From positions 3,391,451 to 3,455,450 of the forward strand of contig NZ_CP100355.1 in the NCBI RefSeq assembly GCF_024204665.1: a DNA stretch of 64,000 bases, given 5' to 3'. Position numbers and translations under genes: made by a program. Origin of the DNA: Natronosalvus rutilus. GTDB taxonomy: Archaea; Halobacteriota; Halobacteria; Halobacteriales; Natrialbaceae. This document shows, piece after piece, positions 42,967-52,745 of this stretch (position 1 is the stretch's first letter; every line of letters begins with the position of its first letter). The notes beneath the pieces were generated by a model, which saw only the letters and a program-made list of their open reading frames with translations, searched no databases and was not told where the DNA came from.

Positions 42967-45063
42967 ATGGGAAGGTTACGCGATCTATTCGCCCCCGAGA
43001 CCGTTGCCGTCGTCGGCGCGACCGACCGCGAGGGCGCCGTTGGACGGGCGATTCTCGAGAATCTGCACGCGGACTTTCGGGGCGACGTCGTCCCAGTTAA
43101 CCCCAACCGGGAGTCCGTGTTGGGCCTCGAGAGTTACCCGGACGTCGCGAGCGCACCGCCGGTCGACCTGTCGGTGATCGTCGTCCCACCGTCGATCGTC
43201 CTCGAAGCGATCGAGGAGAGCGCCGAGGTGGGCGTCGAGAACGTCGTCGTCATCACGGCCGGCTTCTCCGAGACCGGTGGCGAGGGCGCCGCCCGCGAGC
43301 GCGAGTTACGCGACCTCGCCGCGTCGTACGACCTGAATCTGGTTGGCCCCAACAGCCTCGGCATTATGAACACACAGACCGGGATGAACGCCACATTCGG
43401 CCCCGAGAACGCCATCGAGGGCTCGGTGTCGTTCATGAGCCAGTCGGGCGCGTTCATCACCGCCGTCCTGGACTGGGCGAACGAACAGGGGATCGGCTTC
43501 CGGGACGTCGTCTCGCTGGGCAACAAGTCGGTGCTCGACGAGACCGACTTCGTCCGCGAGTGGGGCGACGACCCCGAGACGGACGTCGTCATCGGCTACC
43601 TCGAGGGGATCGATCACGGCGACGAGTTCGTCGAGGTCGCCCGCGAGGTCAGCGACGACACGCCGATCGTGCTCGTGAAGTCGGGTCGGACTAGCGCAGG
43701 CGCACAGGCGGCCTCATCGCACACGGGCGCCATCGCCGGCAGTGAGGCCGCCTACGAGACCGGCCTCGAGCAGGCGGGCGTCCTCCGGGCACAGTCGGTC
43801 CAGGAACTGTTCGACTGGGCGCGAGCGCTCTCTGGGCTGCCGACGCCCGAGACCGACTGCGTCGCCGTCGTCACGAACGCCGGCGGACCTGGCGTGCTCA
43901 CCACCGACGCCGTCGGCGACTCGACGCTGTCGATGGCCGGCTTCACCGACGAGACGATCGACCTACTGGCCGAGACGATGCCCGAGGAGGCGAACGTCTA
44001 CAACCCGATCGACGTGATCGGCGACGCCGACGTCGAGCGGTTCGAGACGGCGCTCGACATCGCTCTCTCGGATCCGAACGTCGGCAGCGCCGTCGTCGTC
44101 AGTGCCCCGACGGCCGTGCTCGCGTACGACGACCTGAGCGAAGTCGTGATCGAGAAGCGAAACGAGCACGAGAAACCCATCGTCACGAGCCTGATGGGCG
44201 GCAGTCGCTCGCGCGACGCGGAGGCGGTCCTCCGGGAGGCCGGCATCCCCAACTACTTCGACCCCGCCCGGGCCGTCTCGGGACTCGACGCCCTCGAGCG
44301 CTATCGCTCGATTCGCGAGGCGACGACCGACGAGCCCACCAGATTCGACGTCGACCGCGAGCGCGCCCGCGAGATCCTCGAGACTGCCCGCGACCGGGCG
44401 GACAACCGCCTCGGCGTCGAGGCGATGGAACTGCTCGAGGCCTACGGCATTCCGACGCCGACGGGCGAGATCGTCGACGATCCGGCGGACGCGCGGTCGG
44501 TCGCGGAGTCGATCGACGGCGACGTCGTCCTCAAGATCGTCAGCCCGGACATCAGCCACAAGTCCGACATCGGCGGCGTCCGCGTGGGGGTGGCAGACGA
44601 CGAGGTCTACGACGCCTACGAGGACGTCGTCGCGAAGGCGCGAAACTACCAGCCAGGCGCGACGATCATCGGCGTCCAGGTCCAGGAGATGCTCGACCTC
44701 GAGGCCTCGACCGAGACCATCATCGGGATGAATCGGGACCCGCAGTTCGGTCCCCTGTTACTCTTCGGACTGGGCGGCATCTTCGTCGAAATCCTCGAGG
44801 ACACGTCGCTCCGGGTCGCACCGATCGGCGAGAGCGAGGCCCGCGAGATGGTCAACGAGATCAAGGCGGCGCCGCTCCTGCGCGGCGCTCGGGGGCGCGA
44901 CCCGGCCGACGTTGACGCCGTCGTAGAGTCGATCCAGCGGCTCTCGCAGCTGGTGACCGACTTTCCGGCAATCCTCGAACTCGACGTGAACCCCCTCGTC
45001 GCCGGATCCGACGGCGTACAGGCGATCGATCTCAGACTGACCGTTGACACGGAGGAGCTATGA
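42967..45063 (+). CDS. acd: ADP-forming acetyl-CoA synthetase, fused alpha-beta
   Basis: A 698-residue NDP-forming acyl-CoA synthetase. The alpha part has the CoA-binding domain (VAVVGATDREGAVGRAI) and the phospho-acceptor His in ASSHTGAIAGSE. The beta part at about 480-698 is an ATP-grasp domain with a second conserved His in DISHKSDIGGV. The enzyme makes acetate and ATP from acetyl-CoA plus ADP and Pi, the route haloarchaea use for acetate excretion. The in-frame TTG three bases upstream is less likely. The next gene overlaps its stop by 4 bp (ATGA). Confidence 0.94.
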   Translation: MGRLRDLFAPETVAVVGATDREGAVGRAILENLHADFRGDVVPVNPNRESVLGLESYPDVASAPPVDLSVIVVPPSIVLEAIEESAEVGVENVVVITAGFSETGGEGAARERELRDLAASYDLNLVGPNSLGIMNTQTGMNATFGPENAIEGSVSFMSQSGAFITAVLDWANEQGIGFRDVVSLGNKSVLDETDFVREWGDDPETDVVIGYLEGIDHGDEFVEVAREVSDDTPIVLVKSGRTSAGAQAASSHTGAIAGSEAAYETGLEQAGVLRAQSVQELFDWARALSGLPTPETDCVAVVTNAGGPGVLTTDAVGDSTLSMAGFTDETIDLLAETMPEEANVYNPIDVIGDADVERFETALDIALSDPNVGSAVVVSAPTAVLAYDDLSEVVIEKRNEHEKPIVTSLMGGSRSRDAEAVLREAGIPNYFDPARAVSGLDALERYRSIREATTDEPTRFDVDRERAREILETARDRADNRLGVEAMELLEAYGIPTPTGEIVDDPADARSVAESIDGDVVLKIVSPDISHKSDIGGVRVGVADDEVYDAYEDVVAKARNYQPGATIIGVQVQEMLDLEASTETIIGMNRDPQFGPLLLFGLGGIFVEILEDTSLRVAPIGESEAREMVNEIKAAPLLRGARGRDPADVDAVVESIQRLSQLVTDFPAILELDVNPLVAGSDGVQAIDLRLTVDTEEL

Positions 45064-46172
45064 CCGACTCAGACACGGAAACCGAAACCGACACCACGGC
45101 GAACGCGAAGACGAACGACACCCGACCGATCCTGGTCGCCTCCCTCGAGGAGAGCACGGGCAAGACGGCGATCACGCTCGCGCTGGCGAACCACGCCGCG
45201 GAAGCCGGCGACGACGTCGGCTACATGAAACCCAAGGGGACCCGACTCCAGAGCAACGTCGGCAAGACCCTCGACACCGATCCGATGCTCGCGCGCGAAA
45301 TCCTCGGCCTAGACGCCGAGATGCACGACCTCGAGCCGGTAGTCTACTCGCCAACGTTCATCGAGCAGGCGATTCGGGGACGAGAACACCCGGAGGAACT
45401 TCGCGAGCGTGTCTCGGAGGCATACGACGCCCTCGCGGCGGACCGCGACCGAATGTTCCTCGAGGGTGCCGGCCGACTCGAGCAGGGGGCCATCGTGGAC
45501 CTGACCGACGCGGACATTGCGTCGCTGGTCGACGCGCGCGTACTGGTGATCGCCCCCTATGAGACCCCGGGCGACGTCGACGACGTGCTGGCAGCGGCGG
45601 AGGCGTTCGGCGACCAGTTCGACGGCGTCCTCTTCAACGCCGTCGCCGACTCCGTCCGGGATCAGCTCGAGTCCGACGTTGCGCCCTTTCTCGAGGGACG
45701 CGGCGTACCGGTCCACGGCGTCCTGCCACGCGACCAGACGCTGGCCGGCGTCACCGTCCAGGACCTGGCCGACGAACTCGGCGGGCGCGTGCTCTCCGAG
45801 AACGGCCTCGACGAGTACGTCGAGCGCTTCTCCGTCGGGGCGATGGGTGCCGACAGCGCGCTCAGGCACTTCCGGCGAACGAAAAACGCCGCCGTCATCA
45901 CGGGTGGCGACCGCGCGGACATCCACTCCGCGGCGCTCGAGGCAAGAGGCGTGAAGTGTCTCATCCTGACCGGCGGCCACCGCCCGTCCGGGGCGATCCT
46001 CGGCCAGGCGGCCGAGAAGCACGTCCCCGTCCTGATGGTCCAGTCGGACACGCTCACGACCGTCGAGCGGGCCGAGGAGATCGTCCGCAGCGGTCGGACC
46101 CGCGACGAGACGACCGTCGAGCGCATGCAGGCGCTTCTCGCCGACCACGCCGACCTCGAGTCGCTTCGCTGA
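45060..46172 (+). CDS. BioD-like P-loop/DRTGG-domain protein (phosphotransacetylase N-terminal family)
   Basis: A 370-residue protein with two domains. The first (1-210) is a BioD/dethiobiotin synthetase-like P-loop NTPase (LEESTGKTAI as Walker A). The second (about 215-365) is a DRTGG domain with VGAMGADSALRHFRRTKNAAVITGGDRADIH. The same pair forms the N-terminal regulatory half of long phosphotransacetylases, but no PTA catalytic domain follows. ATGA overlap with the acetyl-CoA synthetase gene implies that it regulates or modifies acetate flux. Confidence 0.88.
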   Translation: MTDSDTETETDTTANAKTNDTRPILVASLEESTGKTAITLALANHAAEAGDDVGYMKPKGTRLQSNVGKTLDTDPMLAREILGLDAEMHDLEPVVYSPTFIEQAIRGREHPEELRERVSEAYDALAADRDRMFLEGAGRLEQGAIVDLTDADIASLVDARVLVIAPYETPGDVDDVLAAAEAFGDQFDGVLFNAVADSVRDQLESDVAPFLEGRGVPVHGVLPRDQTLAGVTVQDLADELGGRVLSENGLDEYVERFSVGAMGADSALRHFRRTKNAAVITGGDRADIHSAALEARGVKCLILTGGHRPSGAILGQAAEKHVPVLMVQSDTLTTVERAEEIVRSGRTRDETTVERMQALLADHADLESLR

Positions 46173-46528
46173 GCGGCCAGAAGCGAGGCTCGAGACCTTC
46201 GGGTACGAGTGAATCGAACGCGACCGCTCTGCCGCTGAGCGCGTCGGTCAAAAGGTAGCACCACGGCGCGTCCCCCGGGCACGGGGACCCGCCGCAATCG
46301 CCGGTTATCAGAGGCACTCCGGCACTGGTTATATTCAGAACCCAGCGGTAAACCCTCACTCGTCGCCCTGCCGCCCATACAGTGGTATGTGGTATTTAAT
46401 TATTTCTCTTACTTAAATAGCCACGTCGCTTCGACGGCGCTCGACTCGAGTCTGGTCGCCCGCGGAGACGTCTTTACTTGAGCCGCCGGACCGGTACGGT
46501 TAAGTGTCCAACAACTGCCTTCTCGTGT
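46173..46528. other. 356-bp gap: tRNA-like remnant and AT-rich promoter zone
   Basis: No protein gene is supported. The left third contains sequence resembling tRNA arms on the minus strand (listed separately). At 46385-46415 lies the AT-richest block, with TTAATTATTT and CTTAAATA, a likely promoter for the lsm-rpl37e pair, whose own start is about 110 bp further on. The remainder is GC-rich without clear structure. Confidence 0.5.
46209..46245 (-). other. tRNA-like remnant (D arm and T arm sequences)
   Basis: On the minus strand the sequence GCTCAGCGGCAGAGC matches a tRNA D arm (4-bp stem, 7-base loop), and GTTCGATTC, the T-loop consensus, follows after 6 bases. The anticodon arm that should separate them is absent and acceptor stems do not pair, so this cannot be a working tRNA. 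It may be a deletion remnant or chance. Confidence 0.35.
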
Positions 46529-46756
46529 ATGAGTGGACGACCGCTAGACGTCCTCGAAGCGTCACTCGGCGACCGGGTCAGCGTTCGACTCAAGAGCGGC
46601 GAGGAGTACGTCGGCGATCTCGCCGGCTACGACCAGCACATGAATCTCGTCCTCGAGGACGTCGCCGTCTCCCAGGAAACGGATCCGACCGACGAGCCCT
46701 CGGTCCAAGACACAACCATTATACGCGGCGATAACGTCGTTTCGATCACTCCATGA
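46529..46756 (+). CDS. lsm: Archaeal Sm-like (Lsm) RNA-binding protein
   Basis: A 75-residue Sm-fold protein. Sm1 is [29 protein letters not shown] and Sm2 is [10 protein letters not shown]. It forms a heptameric ring that binds U-rich RNA. The middle loop is extended and acidic ([13 protein letters not shown]). The gene overlaps rpl37e by 4 bp (ATGA), the arrangement conserved in haloarchaea. Confidence 0.95.
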   Translation: MSGRPLDVLEASLGDRVSVRLKSGEEYVGDLAGYDQHMNLVLEDVAVSQETDPTDEPSVQDTTIIRGDNVVSITP

Positions 46757-46929
46757 CTGGCGCAGGAACCCCGAGCCAAGGAAAGAAGAACAAGACGACG
46801 CACGTCAAATGCCGGCGCTGCGGTGAGAAATCCTACCACGTCAAGAAGAGCGTCTGCTCGTCGTGTGGCTTCGGCAAATCGGCCAAACGCCGCTCGTACG
46901 CCTGGCAGGGCAAAACCGGCGACAACTGA
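46753..46929 (+). CDS. rpl37e: 50S ribosomal protein L37e
   Basis: A 58-residue ribosomal protein that fell below common length cut-offs. The zinc-binding pairs are Cys20/Cys23 (CRRC) and Cys35/Cys38 (CSSC), embedded in a highly basic chain ([20 protein letters not shown]). It binds 23S rRNA in the large subunit. Its ATG overlaps the lsm stop, so the two are translated from one message. Confidence 0.95.
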   Translation: MTGAGTPSQGKKNKTTHVKCRRCGEKSYHVKKSVCSSCGFGKSAKRRSYAWQGKTGDN

Positions 46930-47047
46930 AAGGAGACGATCTGACGGTTCTTCGCGTATCGACTCGGTGATCGCGCCACTTCTCGTTTGTCGATCATCGG
47001 TTGCATTCCGCTCGTAACAGTGGTACGCCTCACCGGTAGACCCCTGA

Positions 47048-49939
47048 TCACTCCTCGAGCAACCGCTTTAGCCGGTCGAGTTCGGTGAGTGCTTCCACGG
47101 GGGTCAGGTGGGCCAGGTCGAGCGCCCGGAGTTCGCTCGCGACGTCGCTCGGGTCGTCGCCGCCGTCTGAACTCACGGGCGACGTGGAAGCTGGCGCGAC
47201 AGGGCTCGAAGCGGAATCTGAGGGGGCGTCGATCCGATCACCGGAACCACCGTTGCTGTCGCCGTCAACCAGCGCGCGAGCGCGCTCGACGACCGGGTCG
47301 GGAACGCCCGCCGCCGTCGCCACCTCGACGCCGTACGAGCCAGCGGCCGCGCCGGGAGCAATCTCGTGGTCGAAGGTGACGTCGCCGCTCTCCTGGGTCG
47401 TCTCGAAGTGGCGGGTGAACGCCCCCTCGAGTTCGTCGGCCAGTTCGGTCAGGGGGTGGTGGTGGGTCGCGAAGAGCGTCAGTGACCCGATTTCGTCGTG
47501 GAGGTGTTCGGTGATCGCGCGGGCGATGGTGAGGCCGTCACTCGTCGAGGTGCCACGGCCGACCTCGTCGAGGAGGACGAGCGACCGCTCGTCGGCCTCC
47601 CGGAGTATTGTCGCGAGTTCGTCCATCTCGACCATGAACGTCGAGCGCCCGCCCGCGATGTCGTCGCTGGCGCCGACTCGGGTGAAGATTCGCTCGGCCG
47701 GTGTGAGCGTCGCGCCTCGAGCGGGCACGAAGCTCCCTACCTGCGCCAGCAGGACGATCTGGGCGACCTGTCGCATGTACGTCGACTTTCCGGACATGTT
47801 GGGCCCTGTGATGATCGCCAGCCGATCCTCGGCGTCGAAGCGTGCGTCGTTCGGGACGAACGATTCCTGGGTTCGTTCGACGACGGGGTGACGGCCGGCC
47901 TCGATTTCGATGCGGGAGGCGTTGCCGTCGCTGTCGCTGTCGCCGCCGTCATCGTCGTCACCGCTCCCACGCTCGAGCACCTCGGGCCGACAGTAATCGT
48001 GCTCCGCAGCGACGGTCGCCAGGGAACACAGCGCGTCGAGTGCCCCGAGGGCGTCGGCGAGCGTCTGGACGCGCTCGACTTCCGCACCGACGTCGCGACG
48101 GACCCGACAGAACAGGTCGTACTCGCGCTGGTCGGCCCGGCTCTCCGCGCCAACGATCTCGTCCTCGCGTTCCTTCAACTCGGGCGTGACGAAGCGCTCG
48201 GAGCGCTTGAGCGTCTGACGGCGCTGGTAGTCCGCCGGGACGGCCTCGAGGTTCGGGTTCGTCACCTCGATGTAGTAGCCGTGGACCGAATTGTATCCCA
48301 CCTTGAGCGAGTCGACGCCCGTCCGCTCGCGCTCGCGGTCCTCGAGCGCGTCGATCCACTGCTTGCCGTCCCTGGCCGTCTCCCGGAGGGTATCGAGGCG
48401 CTCGTCGTAGCCGTCGGCGACGATACCGCCCTCGGTGACCTCGTGGGGCGGGTCGGTGACGATCGCCCGGTCGATCAGCCGACGGACGTCCTCGAGCGGG
48501 TCGAGCGCCTCGCGGATTCGGTTCAGTCGACCGGCCTCGGCGTCCGCCAGCGCCTCCCGGATTTCGGGGACCACTGCGAGAGTGTCACGCAACGAGCGCA
48601 GGTCGCGCGCGTTGGCTCGCTCCCTGGAGATGCGCCCGATGAGTCGCTCGAGGTCGTACACGCCCGTCAGCGCGTCTTGGATCGCCTCTCGGGTACGGGG
48701 GTCTCGAGAGAGTTCCTCGACGGCGTCGAGGCGGCCGTCGATGCGCTCGGTCTCGAGCAGCGGTCGCCGGAGCCAGTCCCTGAGTTTTCGGCCGCCGAGG
48801 GCGCTCGCCGTCTCGTCGAGCACGCCGACGAGGGTGGCCTCTTTGCGACCGTGGACGCCTCGCGGTTCGAAGAGTTCGAGGCTTCGGACGGCGACGGCGT
48901 CGAGTAGCAGGTACTCACGGGGGTCGTACCGACGGAGTCGTGAGAGGTACTCGAGGCGTGGGCGGTCTGGTTCGTCGCTTTCGTCTTCGTCTCCGTCTCT
49001 ACCTCCGTCTACGTTTTCGTCTTCCTGGCGCTCGTGCTCGATCGATTCACCGTCGTCCGTCTCGCTGTCGTCCGTCGCCTCGTGACCGCGACCGTCCTCG
49101 TCCACAGCCCCCTCGACGCCCCCACGAACGTACTCCGCGTAGGCGAGCACGGCGCCGCAGGCGCGAACCTCCGCGTCGTTCGCGACGAGCGCCTCCGCTC
49201 GAGCGACGTACGTCTCGAGGAGGTCCGTGGCGCGTTCGAGGGCGAACGCCCCGGGGTCGAACGGCGTGACCATACACCGCTCCGGGAGGATATCGTCGGG
49301 AGCGTTCGGGCCAAGGACGGCCTCGGCGGGCGCGAAGCGGCTGATCTCGTCGGCGATTCGCTCGGGGCTGCTGGCGCTGGTCGTCAGGAAGTCGCCGGTC
49401 GAGACGTCCAGGAGGGCGAGGGCGACGTCTGCGTCCGGGTTCGTGCTCGCGTTCGTGTCCGGGCTGGTGGTCGTGTCTGCGTTCGCGCCCTCGGAACCGT
49501 CGCCTACGGCCACCGCCGCCACGAAGTTGTTGTCGTCGCTCGAGAGCAGTTCGTCCTCGGTGAGCGTCCCGGGCGTAATCACCCGCGTCACCGCCCGTTC
49601 GACGACGCCCGCCGACTCACCCGGTTCCTCGACCTGGTCGGCGATGGCGACCCGGTAGCCGGCCTCTAGCAGGTCCTCGACGTAGGTCGCGACGTTGTCG
49701 ACGGGAATCCCGGTCATGGGATACTCGCCGGTCGAGTCCTCGCGGCTGGTGAGCGTGAGCTCGAGCAACCGCGCGGTCGTCTCGGCAGCGCCGCCGAAGG
49801 TCTCGTAGAAGTCGCCGACCTGGAAGAGGACGATGGCGTCGTCGTACCGGGCACAGAGGTCGTGGTACTGGGCCATCATCGGCGTGAGTTCCGCGCGCCG
49901 CTCGGACATCGATTCGGGGGGACCAAGCGCGGAGTCCAT
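47048..49939 (-). CDS. mutS: DNA mismatch-repair protein MutS
   Basis: A 963-residue MutS1-type protein. The mismatch-contact motif [11 protein letters not shown] is near residue 40 (Phe-x-Glu form GDFYE), and the ATPase Walker A is GPNMSGKST near 710, with [11 protein letters not shown] as Walker B and ATHHHPL later. It is long for MutS because of two acidic low-complexity insertions: about 283-325 in the core/lever part and about 655-672 before the ATPase. Start at MDSALG. No mutL lies within the window on the upstream side. Confidence 0.93.
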   Translation of the reverse strand: MDSALGPPESMSERRAELTPMMAQYHDLCARYDDAIVLFQVGDFYETFGGAAETTARLLELTLTSREDSTGEYPMTGIPVDNVATYVEDLLEAGYRVAIADQVEEPGESAGVVERAVTRVITPGTLTEDELLSSDDNNFVAAVAVGDGSEGANADTTTSPDTNASTNPDADVALALLDVSTGDFLTTSASSPERIADEISRFAPAEAVLGPNAPDDILPERCMVTPFDPGAFALERATDLLETYVARAEALVANDAEVRACGAVLAYAEYVRGGVEGAVDEDGRGHEATDDSETDDGESIEHERQEDENVDGGRDGDEDESDEPDRPRLEYLSRLRRYDPREYLLLDAVAVRSLELFEPRGVHGRKEATLVGVLDETASALGGRKLRDWLRRPLLETERIDGRLDAVEELSRDPRTREAIQDALTGVYDLERLIGRISRERANARDLRSLRDTLAVVPEIREALADAEAGRLNRIREALDPLEDVRRLIDRAIVTDPPHEVTEGGIVADGYDERLDTLRETARDGKQWIDALEDRERERTGVDSLKVGYNSVHGYYIEVTNPNLEAVPADYQRRQTLKRSERFVTPELKEREDEIVGAESRADQREYDLFCRVRRDVGAEVERVQTLADALGALDALCSLATVAAEHDYCRPEVLERGSGDDDDGGDSDSDGNASRIEIEAGRHPVVERTQESFVPNDARFDAEDRLAIITGPNMSGKSTYMRQVAQIVLLAQVGSFVPARGATLTPAERIFTRVGASDDIAGGRSTFMVEMDELATILREADERSLVLLDEVGRGTSTSDGLTIARAITEHLHDEIGSLTLFATHHHPLTELADELEGAFTRHFETTQESGDVTFDHEIAPGAAAGSYGVEVATAAGVPDPVVERARALVDGDSNGGSGDRIDAPSDSASSPVAPASTSPVSSDGGDDPSDVASELRALDLAHLTPVEALTELDRLKRLLEE

Positions 49940-50125
49940 ACTCGATAGCGGCGTCCGAACGCAAAAATACCTGCTGGGTTGGCTTCTAATTGGTACCGGT
50001 CGCTAAAATGCAGATGAGAAGTATTGTCAGTCGATTTAATGACCCCAGAACTTGCTTCGAAAAGATGCGGTCTAATTACGAAGAGTAGTCAATAAGATTA
50101 AATGTAAATTCAAAGTATCGGTACT

Positions 50126-50536
50126 ATGAACAGTCGACGTTTTCTTACTGGTATCGCAGTATCCGGGTCGGCCTGCGGTGCATCGGGATGCCCCGAATTC
50201 ACCAAGTCTAAAATTCCTGTGGCGATTGGTGTGATTAATAACAGAGGGAGAATGAAAACCGTAGATATTGAAATAACACGAAGGGTCTCCACGGTTTTCG
50301 AACAGACCACAGAGGTCAATCCCTCGAGTGAAGATACTGACGATGGGGATTCATACTGGCCGGTTGCGATTATTCACGAGTTAATCAAAGAAGACGTCGA
50401 GTATCAACTATCGGTCGATACGAACAGAGGAGACTCGACGTCGACACATGTCGTGGCTGAGTGTACCAAAGACGGGAAAAACCCACGGATGGACGATTCG
50501 GCTTCAATCTGGGGGTGGGCTACTGGTTCACGATGA
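50126..50536 (+). CDS. Tat lipoprotein in an AT-richer patch, function unknown
   Basis: A 136-residue secreted protein. SRRFLTGIAVSGSACGASGC (from residue 3) reads as a Tat signal with lipobox Cys22. The mature part resembles a beta-sandwich of the kind found in haloarchaeal surface proteins (KTVDIEITRRVSTVFEQTT, ELIKEDVEYQLSVDT) but I cannot name the family. Base composition and codon choice (AAT, AAA, ATT) are visibly more AT-rich than all neighbours, suggesting recent acquisition. It converges with the CHY zinc-finger gene. Confidence 0.65.
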   Translation: MNSRRFLTGIAVSGSACGASGCPEFTKSKIPVAIGVINNRGRMKTVDIEITRRVSTVFEQTTEVNPSSEDTDDGDSYWPVAIIHELIKEDVEYQLSVDTNRGDSTSTHVVAECTKDGKNPRMDDSASIWGWATGSR

Positions 50537-50588
50537 TTGTATAGACGAAGATCTATTACCCATAAGATGATTTTTGCGTTTCGGACGG

Positions 50589-50930
50589 TTATGAGGATTC
50601 TTCGAAGTACAGATGGACGTGTCGTCGACAGCCCGGGTTGAACGACGTGCCACAGCGCGGGCAGGTGTGCTCGCACTCGAGGTACTCGGGGGCCGTCATG
50701 GTCGACCGACAGACGCCGCAGTAGACCGCAGGCTCGTCGAACCGGTCGCGCGGCCACGGGACCGCCTCGTGGTCCGCCACGGCCTCGTGACATCGGTAGC
50801 ACGCGAAGAAGTCTCCACAGCAGCCGAATCGGAGGGCAACGACATCGCGGTCACTCCGGTAGTGGGCACAACGCGTTTCGGTATCGAGGTCGACGCCCTG
50901 GACGGACACGTCGCGGTCGGAGTCGCTCAC
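50589..50930 (-). CDS. CHY zinc-finger protein
   Basis: A 113-residue protein with the CHY-type zinc finger pattern. CAHY opens the domain, followed by FGCCGDFFACYRCH and then YCGVC and CEHTCPRCGTSFNPGC. Together they form three zinc sites. In eukaryotes the domain occurs in ubiquitin ligases such as RCHY1; haloarchaeal solo versions have no proven role. It ends with HVHLYFEESS. Confidence 0.88.
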   Translation of the reverse strand: MSDSDRDVSVQGVDLDTETRCAHYRSDRDVVALRFGCCGDFFACYRCHEAVADHEAVPWPRDRFDEPAVYCGVCRSTMTAPEYLECEHTCPRCGTSFNPGCRRHVHLYFEESS

Positions 50931-51070
50931 GCTCGAGACGTTGGGCGCCGGGAAGGAGAGTGTTGCGTCGGCGGGGTTCGAAGGGATCGACAGTTGCCGG
51001 TCTCGAGGCTACTGGCCGGGTTGCAGCACTCAAGGCTACCGTCAGGACACCAGACTCGTGGGGCGTCCGC

Positions 51071-51637
51071 TCAGTCGAACGCGACCGTGTCGCCGCGCCG
51101 GAACCGGTCGAGGCGCTGGTAGCCCTGGATCGCGCCATCCGAATCGAGGGTGAGTTCGTACCGCCCCAGGATGTCCTGGGTGTCGGGCACCGCTCGCCGT
51201 TCGACCACGTCGACGACGGCCATCCAGCCCTCGTCGGTCGGCGAGATTTCGCTAATCGTATCGAGCGGGTGGCCGATGATCGAATCGGCGGCGCGCTCGA
51301 TTCGCCGTCTGATCGCGAGGAATCCCGCGAGCTGGTCGTCGTCCGTTTCGGCCTCGAGGTCGACGTCGTCGGTGTCGACCGCGTCCGGATCAGTGGTTTC
51401 CTGTTGGTTCATCTGTGAGTCCTCGCTGGTATCGTCGGCTTCGTCGGTGTCCTCCGCAGTCGATCCCTCTGCAGCCGATTCGTCGGCGTTCTCGCTCGCC
51501 TCCTCCTCGTCGACCGTCTCGTCGTCCGGCCCGTGCTGGTGGCAGAATCCATCCTCCTGGGCGGGCCGCGAGCACCGCTCTCCGGAGGACGTGATCGCCT
51601 TACACTGGTCGGTCGACGCGGATTCTGCTTCGGCCAT
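51071..51637 (-). CDS. gvpO: Gas-vesicle protein GvpO with N-terminal zinc knuckle
   Basis: A 188-residue GvpO. The conserved domain is at about 110-188 (EGWMAVVDVVERRAVPDTQ, ILGRYELTL). In front lies a long acidic linker (about 36-100). Unlike typical GvpO, the first 35 residues form a zinc-knuckle-like motif Cys12-x9-Cys22-x9-Cys32-x2-His35. Last gene of the gvpA-gvpN-gvpO set, 49 bp after gvpN. GvpO is required for gas-vesicle formation in haloarchaea. Confidence 0.9.
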   Translation of the reverse strand: MAEAESASTDQCKAITSSGERCSRPAQEDGFCHQHGPDDETVDEEEASENADESAAEGSTAEDTDEADDTSEDSQMNQQETTDPDAVDTDDVDLEAETDDDQLAGFLAIRRRIERAADSIIGHPLDTISEISPTDEGWMAVVDVVERRAVPDTQDILGRYELTLDSDGAIQGYQRLDRFRRGDTVAFD

Positions 51638-51686
51638 AGGTTTTCTTCGTCGTCGAGCGAGTTAGTGGTTGGTGTCAGTCTCGTCG

Positions 51687-52736
51687 TCAAATGACGTCTG
51701 CGACGCGGCCCTCGAGGGTGGCGACGTCGGACCCGTCCTCGCGACCGGCGAACTTCGGCGCAAGGACGTCGGTGAAGACCGTCACGAGTACCTCGTCGTC
51801 GATGGCGTCGTCGTTCCCGGAACCGAATACCGCGAGTCCCTTCGCCGCCGTGATAGCGACGCGGGTCCCGACGACGACGTCGAGTTCCTCGCGAAGCGCT
51901 CGCGTCGCGTCGACGACCTGCTCGATCTGGTCGTCCGGCAGGTCGACGTGCGCAGCGACGATCTCGCGCTCGGTCTCGGCGTCGTAGTAGTCGACGTGGA
52001 CGCCAACCATTCGATCCAGGAGGGCGTCCTGCGGTTCGTGGACGCCCGCGTACTCGGCCGTGTTCGAGGTGAGGATCGCCCGAAACTCCGGGTGGACGTC
52101 GATCTTCCGATCGTCGCCGCGTTTCTCGGGCCGCTCGAGGACGCCTTCCTCGAAGACCGATAGTAGGACGTTGTGGGCGAGCGGGTCGCTCCGGGAGAAC
52201 TCGTTGTAGACGAGCGTCGCGCCCTCGCGGGCGGCCACCGAGAGCGGGTTGTCGACCCACCGCTCACGCACGACCTCGGTTCGCTTGTGGACGCCGCTAA
52301 CGTACTGATCGTCCTCGACGTAGCTCTCGCCACCAGCGTGCTCGCCAACGAGGGTACCCGTGTCGACCGCCTGGTCGCCGTCGATCCAGACGACCGGACG
52401 ACCGCGTTCGGCCGCCGCCTCGAGCGCCAGCGCGGTCTTTCCGCAGCCGGTCGGCCCGACGACGTGGACTGGCTGGTCGGCCTCGAGCCAGCGCCCGATG
52501 CGGGTCGTCAGGGCCTCGACGGCATCGGTCGAGACGAACGGCTCCGGGGCCGCCGACTGGGGCGAGTGGAGGGCGTCGGTGCTGGCGTCGGTTGTGCTGG
52601 TGGCGCTACCGCTGTTGCCGTTTTCCTTCGCTGCCCGACGACGCTGTTTCTCTGCTTTCCGTCGCTCCTTGACGGATCGGTCGCTCCTGATCTTCCGTCC
52701 GCGAACCTTTCGTTTGCGTCCGGAGTCCGAGCCCAT
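51687..52736 (-). CDS. gvpN: Gas-vesicle ATPase GvpN
   Basis: A 349-residue MoxR-like AAA ATPase. Walker A GPTGCGKT is at 94-101, FRAILTSNTAEYAGVHEPQDALLDRMVGVHV carries the sensor-1 and arginine-finger region. The first 40 residues are very basic (RKRKVRGRKIRSDRSVKERR), longer than usual for GvpN. GvpN enhances gas-vesicle growth. The start is 9 bp after the gvpA stop, which leaves no room for gvpC. Confidence 0.92.
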   Translation of the reverse strand: MGSDSGRKRKVRGRKIRSDRSVKERRKAEKQRRRAAKENGNSGSATSTTDASTDALHSPQSAAPEPFVSTDAVEALTTRIGRWLEADQPVHVVGPTGCGKTALALEAAAERGRPVVWIDGDQAVDTGTLVGEHAGGESYVEDDQYVSGVHKRTEVVRERWVDNPLSVAAREGATLVYNEFSRSDPLAHNVLLSVFEEGVLERPEKRGDDRKIDVHPEFRAILTSNTAEYAGVHEPQDALLDRMVGVHVDYYDAETEREIVAAHVDLPDDQIEQVVDATRALREELDVVVGTRVAITAAKGLAVFGSGNDDAIDDEVLVTVFTDVLAPKFAGREDGSDVATLEGRVADVI

Positions 52737-52745
52737 TCGTGGTGA

